Shown here one piece after another: positions 55,926 through 64,000 of a stretch of 64,000 bases of DNA. The notes under the pieces were generated by a model. It was not told the DNA's origin. It did no database searches and worked only from the letters and a program-made list of their open reading frames with translations. The DNA is taken from contig NC_064539.1 in NCBI RefSeq assembly GCF_023856365.1, positions 24,059,019-24,123,018 of the forward strand, read 5' to 3'. Position numbers and translations under genes: made by a program. Position 1 is the stretch's first letter; the number at the start of each line of letters is the position of its first letter. The DNA is from Brienomyrus brachyistius (Eukaryota > Chordata > Actinopteri > Osteoglossiformes > Mormyridae).

Positions 55926-58900
55926 CTGCTTTTCATTACCCATTGATCACCAGCCCCGAATTATCGGTACGCAGGTTAATGACACCCAGCTGGCCCTGAT
56001 CGGCTTTTCAGGCTTCCTGTCAGGCCAGCTGGGTACACGCAGCAGGAAGCTCATCGCCTTTCAGCCTTTTCTCATTTTCTTGTTATTGCATTTAGGTTTT
56101 CGCCTCTCTCTCTCCGTCTGTCTTATTGCTGTCCTGACGTCGGACCTTGCTGCAGACCTCCATTCCACGCTGCTTCACGTTTATAATGGAGGTTATTACA
56201 TAGCTCTTGCTTTTAAATTTAGGGCCGGATTCCCTTTCTACACTGTACCGCACTTTTACTGAGAAGCACAGCCCACTGAGAGGTACAGCAGCAATGACCT
56301 TCAGTACCAGACGGCTGTACGACTGTGAGGTGATGCAGGTGAAGACCGCCGGGCACCTCCCATAAAGACATAACACTGAGTTACCCCCCTCCCCCCACAA
56401 AGCCATCGAGGTTTAAAGCAGCATTGTGATGCTTAACAGCCTGGGACACTTGGTCTCTTGGTCCTTCAAAGATGTGCTTTCACAGAGACACATACAGGAG
56501 GCGCATGGATCAACACTTTGCTGCGTGACGGTATGTCATCTTCCGACAGGTCATTCCGGGCCACAAGCAGCACCAAGACGCAGGTGCACGAGCCACTGCC
56601 CGAGCGGCACAACACTAATAAACTACACAGATAATTATGAAGTGGATAATATCACGCATCCTGCTCATATCTGTCAATGCAGTTCCACTCAAGTTAAGGC
56701 ACTAGGCTGGAACTCAGTACCTGAAATCCTTCAAGGAGACATGAGTTTGGCAGGCTGACTAATTAGATCAATAGAGGTGATTATTACAGTACGGAAGCGA
56801 ATTTGCCGTTACATGGTGAACGGCAATGAAAGTGACGATCTCAGCCGGTTTGGTTTAACGTTTGCACTGAACGCCGCATCACGTAGTCAAGACGATTCAT
56901 CTCGGGCAGAGCCTGACCTCTGTCGCCCACCGTCAGGTGACAGGAAGCGATGCAGATGAATCATGGTGGGGGGCGGGGGCACGCCAGCCTGCGGTTAGCG
57001 TGTGCTGTCGATGGCGACAGGCCCGAACAGATGGTGAGAGGGCTCGGGGTCCTTATCTAGCGGCTTCCAGGCAGGACGTTGGGGGGGGGGGGGGGGGCAT
57101 TTGTCTCACCTTTGAGGACACCTGGAGCAGTAAATGGACGTCCAGAAGAACTTTTACCATTCGGTGCACATCCTTTTACACCCTTGAGCCCAAAAATATG
57201 TTTCCTGACTAATCTGTGCTGAATTCTACATGACATACCGCTGTATCAGTTATGCACAAAGCGAAAAGGCCCTTGCATGGAAATTCACACTTCGCTGTTG
57301 TATATTAAGTGATATCTAAGGTTAGAAAATATAGCTCAAAGGTACAACTGACGTTCCACATCTGGGAGTATTAGTCCCTTAAAACTCCCATTCACGTGTC
57401 TATTTTTATTGTGGAAAGTCTATTTCAAAATCAAAGTGCCCTACTTTTGTTCATAAACAATTCTTTTTTCTTTTTTTTAACTAAACCCCAGCTCTTAATT
57501 TCTTTACGAAACAGGTAATTGGATCGGGTATCACCTGCTGTTTCCAGAGTTAATCAGGAGATAATTACAGCTCATCCTCGCCAGCCCACAGGCGTCCAGC
57601 CCTCCGGGGCCTTAGGTCTGCACCCGTCACACACACTGACCTGTAATTCGCCCAGAGGCAGGCAAACAAGAGAAGAATGAGAGTGTTTTCAATCCACCAC
57701 CCCCCCCCCCACCCCCCCAAACAAAGTGCTTTCTCCTATAGCAAGGGGGGGCGAGCTCATTTAAAAGCTCATTTCTCAGAAGTGCAAGCATGAGTGAGCG
57801 AAAGCTTCTCTTTTGAGCAACAAAAGTCCCCGCTGTGGCAAATAAAAAAGTCCAATAATTCTCCTAAAAACCTCAAAGAAAGGCAACTGATGATTTAGTG
57901 ACGACCACAAGCTGCGGCTCAAGGTCATGTGACCCCCATTCCAGTTTGCACACAGGTTGCAAAGAGGGTCCTTCTCAGGAACAGGAGGCAGACTGCCTAG
58001 ATATGGGCGTCATTGCCCAGTCAGATTTACTGCATTACAGATAAACCACATTAACTAGCAAGCTTGGGCAGAGTGGATTCAGGTCCTGCCAGTGATTCTT
58101 CAGCTTCATCGCTCACCTACTAGCTGCAGGAGACTGACAGACCCTTGTTCACCTCTGTCTCGTCTGGACAGGTCAGGACCGTGGAATACGGTTCAGCCAA
58201 AGGATCTGCCCTGTTAGCCATTACTTGCACTTGCTAAGATAAAGCTAGACCAGATGGCATGACTCTTAATATGGTTCACTGCTGTTTAAAAACCCAGCTG
58301 TATAAATGTGGGAATTAGAAATTTATTTATACTCATACAAGATAGAGCTATGAAGTAATAGCGCCATCTAGTGGTCACTTTTACCCATAGGATTTATGGA
58401 ATCGGCCTTTTATTTGTATTACAATTTCTGCATATAGACAATAGTTATCTGTCTTCTGTAATCTGTGCACTGTTATTTAATCATAAATATTATATATATA
58501 TTTCCATTTCTATTATAGGTATCTCTATATGATTAAGTAGTATAGCAATAATAGTACTCGTCCATGGTATTATTTATTATACTATCCCTTAATCTTGTTT
58601 TAAAAGCACCATGTTTGCAACGTTTAGACAATGAATTATTATATATAAGGAATGGAATGCCATCCTAGTCCGCATAACTCCAAGCAGCTCCCACTGTGAG
58701 TTAGACTGGCAGGGAAAACGCGACACTTTAAGATCATAAGACAACCGCCCACATTTTCAGCAACTATATTGTGGGAAGACGTTTTCGGAATACCAAGCCT
58801 TATCTTTATGAGGAGAAATAATTTTATTTGACAAGAACACATAAGAAGTCATCCGTATCGGTGGTAATAAACAGCCACAGACAATCGCATTACAATTTAT

Positions 58901-59574
58901 TAAACAATCAATAAACGAATGAATTATTTGGGGCTGGAAAGGATGGATAGTCGATAGTCAATAATCTCCACATTGGTTATTCATGCTGGAACCAATGATA
59001 TAAAGTCCCGACAATCCGAGGTATTAAAGGTGAACTTTATTTCTATGTGTGCGAAAATTAAATGTCAGAACAAAATGTCAGAATCTAATTATCTCTGGTC
59101 CCTTACTAATTCTTTGTAGTGGGGATGTAACCTATAGTAGGTTACCTTCCCTAAATCGCTGGTTAGAGACGTGGTATGCATCTATAAACATAGCCTTTAT
59201 TGATAAATGGGACCTTTTTCCTGACTTTAATAAACAGGAGGGTCTTCATCCTAACTGGAGGGGATCATTCATGTTATCCCATAACATGGTAAGTAACCGG
59301 CCAGACTGAGAGCAGCACCCAGGCCTCAGCCTTGTGATCTTAAATTGAAGGCTGTTTATTCTCCCTCCTTTAGATCATGTCGGCCCTGACCCAGGTGCCC
59401 CGTCACACGGCGTCCCCGAAATCTAGCAACTACTTAGAAACAGTTGAATGAGTCTAGAAAGAACACCCTTGTGCAAATTAATTTAAATAAGTTGTCTATA
59501 TGCAGACAGACTGACAGCACAGTCAAATTATACTTATTGCCTTGGTCTGGATTTAGGATTGCTAAAAATAGTAT
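55926..59574. other. non-coding stretch, no gene recognised
   Basis: No exon recognised. It has a 17-G run at 57081-57097, C runs at about 57700-57718 and a CTCF-like motif at 58359-58377. AT-rich complex DNA lies at 57480-57570 and 58420-58620. Confidence 0.5.
58359..58377 (-). promoter_or_regulatory. CTCF-like motif (good), reverse
   Basis: Read on the minus strand it is TGACCACTAGATGGCGCTA, matching the extended vertebrate CTCF consensus at nearly all informative positions. Confidence 0.55.
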
Positions 59575-59757
59575 GGGAATAACCCAGGATGGGACGCCAA
59601 TCCATCGCTAGGCACACACACCATTCATACCTATGGGGAATTTGGCAATTCCAATTAACCTTAGTATGTTTTTGGGCTGTGGGGGGAAACCAGAGAACCT
59701 GGAGGAAACCCCATGACAACACAGGGAGGCACCCGAACCCCAGAGCATTCACCTGAA
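59575..59757 (-). mobile_element. tRNA-SINE fragment, truncated
   Basis: Read on the minus strand it holds the body segments ctggggttcgggtgcctccc, ccatggggtttcctccagg, ccaaaaacatactaagg and ggcgtcccatcctgggtt. Both the tRNA head and the GGAT tail are missing. Confidence 0.7.
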
Positions 59758-59955
59758 ACATACAAGGAAGGCTGAAGTACAGTCATACCAACCAGCTCTG
59801 ACCTCCCCAAGCAGGCCTACCAGTCCGTGGACACAGTGCCTCCTCTGTCCATCCACTAAGCACACTTTCTACCCTGTTGGCACTGCATGCATGTCTTTGC
59901 GACAACCCGTTTCAATTAATTTGCAAATGGGTATACGTCACCAGTCAAATATGGA

Positions 59956-60200
59956 GCCTGAAAGTGGTGGGTCAGAGAGCAGCAGGTCTGAGAGCGGCGG
60001 GCCTGAGAGCAGCGGGCCTGAGAGCAGCAGGTCTGAGAGTGGCGTGGCCTGAGAGCAGCGGGCCTGAGAGCAGCAGGTCTGAGAGCGGCGGGCCAGAGAG
60101 CAGCAGGTCTGAGAGTGGCGGGCCTGAGAATGGTAGGCCTGAGAGCAGCGGGCCTGAGAGCGGCGGGCCTGAGAGCAGCGGGCCTGAGAGCGGCAGGTCA
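59956..60200. repeat. 15-bp minisatellite, about 16 copies
   Basis: The unit is GCCTGAGAGCAGCGG with variants (gtctgagagtggcgg and others) and one 16-base unit near 60046 that shifts the frame. Because 15 is a multiple of 3, all frames stay open across most of the array. The Gly/Ser/Arg-rich frames on both strands are by-products. Confidence 0.95.
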
Positions 60201-60398
60201 AAGAGAGAAGGGTGGCTGCAGCCATGTATTATTGGGCCTCCATTTGCTGGGGCCGCAAAGGATCCAATTTCGCAGCCCAACCGATCTCAAGACTCATTGC
60301 ATGGATTTTTAGATGGATGTGGTCTACAAAGGCTATGTAGAGCACATCCTACAGAGGATGCAGCTTCTGAATTGGACTCCCTCTAAATGTATATGTAA

Positions 60399-60417
60399 TA
60401 CTCCCATCTAGTGGTGG
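60399..60417 (-). promoter_or_regulatory. CTCF-like motif (weaker), reverse
   Basis: The minus strand reads CCACCACTAGATGGGAGTA. The core CACTAGATGG is good, but the GCGC part is changed to GAG. It lies a few bases before the SINE target site. Confidence 0.3.
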
Positions 60418-60436
60418 GAATTCAGTACTTAATCCA

Positions 60437-60791
60437 TCCATCCATCCATTTTCCAAACCGCTTATCCTATTGGGTCGCGGGGGGTCCGGAGCCTATCCCG
60501 GAAGCAATGGGCACGAGGCAGGGAACAACCCAGGATGGGGAGCCAGCCCATCGCAGGGCACACTCACACACCAGTCACTCACACATGCACACCTACGGGC
60601 AATTTAATAAGTCCAATTAGCCTCAGCATGTCTTTGGACTGTGAGGGGAAACCGGAGTACCCGGAGGAAACCCCACGACGACATGGGGAGAACATGCAAA
60701 CTCCACACACATGTAACACAAGAGGAGACTCAAACCCGGGTCCCAGAGGTGTGAGGCAACAGTGCTAACCACTGCACCACCATGCTGCCCC
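60437..60791 (-). mobile_element. Full-length tRNA-derived SINE with 12-bp target duplication
   Basis: Read on the minus strand it starts with GGCAGCATGGTGGTGCAGTGG (A box included) and has a B-box GGTTTGAGTCTC about 50 bases on. It then shows the full body (gtttgcatgttctccccatg, tcctccgggtactccgg, ggctaattggac, gggataggctccgg) and ends GGATAAGCGGTTTGG plus (GGAT)n. GTACTTAATCCA occurs at 60425-60436 and again at 60792-60803, a perfect 12-bp duplication as expected for LINE-driven insertion. The copy is well preserved, so it is fairly young. Confidence 0.9.
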
Positions 60792-60803
60792 GTACTTAAT
60801 CCA

Positions 60804-61950
60804 GTTAGATGTTAAACTAGTTGATTTCAGACTTTTTGGATTACTATTGTGGTCTCATAAAGATATTGTCATTGATCCTGGTACGCCTGTAACAAAATGA
60901 AATGACAAAGTATTAACCAAATAATCCTAACACTAGTTCCAATTAGCTACACAAGTCAACTGAGAACTTTCTGCATTATAAGGCTTGTTCTTTTCTTACT
61001 CATAACTTGAAAATACCAAATATAACCATAGAACAGTCATAGAATTCCTAGTACATTGGATGCAGGAACAAAATTGTAAAGTGGTTAATCAAATAAGGAG
61101 GTGGCTTGTCAAAGGCCGTTGAAAAGACAGGAAAAGTTAGAATGATTCCAAGGGCTGAGTGGCAGGGGCCCTAAACAATTTGGAACATAATTGGATTGGT
61201 CTGGCTTGGGGGCCCAATATGATGTGCTTTTATGGGGCCCAGAATCTGTAGCATCGTCCCTGACTACTATAACTTAATTCTGTAATGAGAGGCCACTGGT
61301 GTCTGGAGATCTTTGGCCCTTAATTCTTGTTCATGTTTCCTATAACTACGTAGCAAACATTCCCTTCAGTATTAACAGCTTCATTATGAATACAGGACTG
61401 GTGTCATGCCATCATGCTTAGGATCTGGCCCTTGCATGGCTGGCTCCATGTTCGATCCTCGTGGTGCAGCCACAGAACAATTAAAACACCAGAAATCACT
61501 TGGGTTTCACTGGGACCGTTCACCATGCCATATTTCACGCCATCTGTTCATTTGTAAAGGCATTCCCACTGCCCACTTTCTTTGCTGTTCAGGACAGCTT
61601 TGTTGCAAATGAACTCTCTTCAGCTAGGGAGGCCCTGTGTGATCTTAATAAATTGATAATTGCGTTTTAATCACTCAGGTGACTGCAAAGGATGGGTTAA
61701 ATAACAGCCAGTGATTAAGGGAATATATCTCACTTGTGGCAAAGGGAGTTTTCACTGTGAGATTATAATGTCTTCATACATTGACTGTGTGGATAAAAAA
61801 TCAATATGGTCTCCAACAGCCAACTAAACTGTGGTCGATACTTAACTTCTACATTGAATTTTTTTATTATCAATCAACTGAAGCTAATTATTCCACCATT
61901 TGTGCTGCTGCATTATTTATTTTAACATACAACTTTCACTGTGTAAACCC
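60804..61950. other. non-coding stretch, no gene recognised
   Basis: AT-rich DNA without recognisable exon or mobile element. Confidence 0.6.
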
Positions 61951-62076
61951 CTGTGTCCAGACCCTCTGTGTCCAGACCCTCTGTGTCCAGGCCCTCTGTG
62001 TCCAGACCACCTGTGTCCAGACCCTCTGCGTCCAGACCCTCTGTGTCCAGGCCCTCTGTGTCCAGACCCTCTGTGT
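61951..62076. repeat. 15-bp minisatellite, 8 copies
   Basis: The unit CTGTGTCCAGACCCT starts at 61951 and every 15 bases to 62056, with a partial ninth unit. Variants are gccct, accac and ctgcg. Frames on both strands (QTLCV-type and EGLDT-type repeats) are by-products of the multiple-of-3 period. Confidence 0.97.
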
Positions 62077-62378
62077 AGCAGTTTTTTGTTTTGTTTTTTA
62101 ACTTCAAATATTTGCAAACACTTGTTTGCATGTTGCATCATGATCTTGGCAAAGTTATTTTGTGCAACTGTAGGCTTATAGGAGTGTATGGAAGGTATGA
62201 CATTAAAGCCCACTCAGCTTGCCTGGACTTGAACACTGAAACTGAAACAACTAACTCATCCCAAACATGCAGAAAGTGCAAGTTATGCTGCTTTTGAATA
62301 AAATCCACTGCACCATGATTCATAGAATCTAGCCAGTACTGATATATATATGTGATTAAGGGGGAGATATATATATAT

Positions 62379-62416
<38 letters not shown>

Positions 62417-63582
62417 ATACATGGTGCAGAAAAGACAGAAAAACACTGTGACACGGGTGCCCTTGACGGCTTTAGTGCTTCCGTCCGTTTAAAACCACGT
62501 ACGGTGAATAACCAATGAGCACTGCAGTGTGCTCACAAAAATCGCCGGGTCCTTACACAGAAGCACTGCAGTACAGACCGGCGACCTGGTGGCTGCGCTT
62601 CTGTGAATCCCGGAATAGGAAATAGATTTTATGAAAATTCAGACAATGTGGCTTTAATGGGCGTGCAAGCGACGCCTTTTGAAACATTACAGACTGCCCA
62701 CACTGTCCCAGACGTTGTTGCAGAGGAGATCGAGAAGCGATCTAAGAATCACAATAGCGAAAACGACAAAAATAACAATGGTAATATTAACAATGCCGCA
62801 TTAGCGTACTGTTTTACACATTTTTTGGAAGTCATGGGTAATAAATGCATCAATCAGGAAATGAAGCGTTGCCCAGGGGTACATCTTTGCCTATATCCTT
62901 GACCTAATGTTAACACGTAACGTGTTATAATTACACATCTCTGATCAGCGATGAAGCGAAACTAGAATAACAGTACGTGTCACCTAGTTCCAGGAAAAGC
63001 CCAACTGCAATCTTCGGGATCAGTCTGTCTTTCTTATGCATTGCAAGCTCATACATGCTTTAATGCTGCCAACTGCTCTAACTCGTTTAAGTGCGTTTGC
63101 TGCGGGGACGCGCCGATCGCCTTGGTTTGGTCACAGCTTATCGTACATCTTCCGTACATCGTCAGTCGGCTTCTTGTGGCTCTAATATGCTGCAACGTCT
63201 TCTCCACCAGTTCAACTGGTGTGTTACGCACAAGGGAACCAACATCACGGAAGTTTGCACTAGTGAAATGTGTAGTTTCAAATGCATTAGGACCGCGGGG
63301 ACGCCCTCTGAATTTCACTGAAGGGGAGCAATACGTACTGCAGGCAGCACATAACCGGTGTTAAAACCGGCTGCCTCTCTGCCCCTGAGCACCTGAACTA
63401 GTCACCAGCCGGACAAGGGCATCCTGTCTGTTGTCATTTTCTATGCAAAAATTATTTTTCGGATATCCGAGAGATGGGAACCCTTTTTTCGGCGCCAGAC
63501 GACCACTTCCAAGATTTATCAGAGAAGACGGGATGTAAGTGTGGTTCAACAGTGATAACGCCGGGCTTTGTGCGCGTGTCTT
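62077..63582. other. non-coding stretch with unassigned frames
   Basis: The compound repeat at 62341-62414 is listed separately. Frames at 62603-62902 (plus) and 63041-63364 (plus), the latter overlapped by 63049-63318 (minus), have balanced amino-acid content but match no family I know. I would not call a gene. Confidence 0.4.
62341..62414. repeat. compound (TA)n/(GA)n microsatellite
   Basis: Two TA runs are followed by about sixteen GA dinucleotides. Confidence 0.9.
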
Positions 63583-64000
63583 ATAATAATAATAAGTTTT
63601 ATTTATATATCGCCTTTCTCACAATCTGGGACGCTTTACAATGCAAACAATGATACAGAAAACAATGCACACGCAGCAGCAACAATAACAGCAGAACAAC
63701 AACAGGAATGTTACATAGTAGTAGTTACATTATAGCATTCGTGGAATAAATGAGTCTTCAACTGTAGCTTGAAAATGTTAAGAGACTGTATCTCTCGCAG
63801 ACTGAGGAAGTGTGTTCAGTAGTGTAGGTGATGTCACACAGAACGCCCTGCCACCCACAGAGGATAATCTGAATTTAGGTACAGTAAGAAGTCCGAAAAC
63901 TTCTGCGACGGGTTTTTTGTGTGTACTGTAAATCCAGATATGGCACTATAGAGTTGAGACATCAGCATTCATGTACAGTGCGTCTGGTCACTGTACGTGT
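63583..64000 (+). mobile_element. old interspersed repeat, runs off the window end
   Basis: It starts with a short TAA run and tttatttatatatcgccttt, then ctcacaatctgggacgcttt and acaatgca. It continues with ataaatgagtcttcaactgt, gcttgaaaatgtt and agactgaggaagtgtgttca. This order is typical of a dispersed non-coding repeat in fish genomes. It may extend beyond 64000. The class is not established. Confidence 0.5.

Noticed and set aside
59877..60386. 169-codon frame rich in Ala/Gly/Leu then Glu/Ser
   Set aside because: It follows the 15-bp minisatellite, and a 16-base unit shifts the frame inside the array. Equivalent frames are open on the other strand.
61781..62213. Cys/Val/Gln-rich (plus) and Gly/His/Arg-rich (minus) repeat proteins
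   Set aside because: By-products of the second 15-bp minisatellite.
1..64000. Tc1/mariner transposon, tRNA, rRNA or snRNA genes
   Set aside because: I looked for typical ends and promoter boxes on both strands and saw none outside the SINE heads. A covariance-model search would be needed to exclude small RNAs.

Overview
This window looks like non-coding genomic DNA (intergenic or deep intronic) from a ray-finned fish. The evidence is the repeat content: a Rex1/L2-type LINE 3' end with a (CTTT)n/(CTAT)n tail, a second LINE family whose 3' end runs into (CCAT)n, tRNA-derived SINEs ending in (GGAT)n, a HARBI1-like transposase relic, hairpin MITEs, and LTR elements typical of fish genomes. There are no operons, no dense open reading frames and no rRNA or tRNA genes. 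I recognise no host protein-coding exon. Nearly all open reading frames are short and chance-like, or belong to transposable elements.

Layout. 1-9.5 kb: plain DNA with a hairpin MITE (2.7 kb), a HARBI1-like pseudogene (5.6-6.0 kb) and a 10/20-bp minisatellite (9.5 kb). 9.6-23.5 kb: plain DNA, a solo LTR with a perfect 5-bp target duplication (17.0 kb), an adjacent TIR element (17.3 kb), an unassigned coding-like stretch (19.3-20.0 kb) and a 44-bp minisatellite (21.1 kb). 23.5-25.4 kb: a complete, small, non-autonomous LTR retroelement on the minus strand. It has a 5-bp target duplication and a polypurine tract, and its single proline-rich reading frame fills the space between the LTRs. 28.1-30.2 kb: a LINE 3' end split by a second LTR-element remnant that also carries a proline-rich frame. 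32.4-33.5 kb: two more small DNA elements. 35.6 kb: a second LINE relic. 36-51 kb: plain DNA, microsatellites, a third hairpin MITE (44.0 kb), a 36-C homopolymer (47.4 kb) and two SINEs in a row (47.9-48.5 kb). 52.0-53.1 kb: a 15-copy, 74-bp minisatellite with a higher-order period, followed by a degenerate short-period array. 54.1-54.6 kb: CpG-rich DNA running into a long pyrimidine tract. 55.7-64 kb: old interspersed repeats, two minus-strand SINE copies (one with a 12-bp target duplication) and two 15-bp minisatellites.

The best candidates for something new are the two small LTR elements at 23.5-25.4 kb and 28.7-30.0 kb. Each appears to encode one acidic then proline-rich protein in place of gag-pol. 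The related solo LTR at 17.0 kb shows that the first family has inserted more than once. For genome organisation, five CTCF-like motifs between 37 and 60.5 kb have convergent orientation, and several AT-rich, repeat-free blocks have the look of conserved non-coding elements. Those last two ideas are inference from motifs and base composition only.
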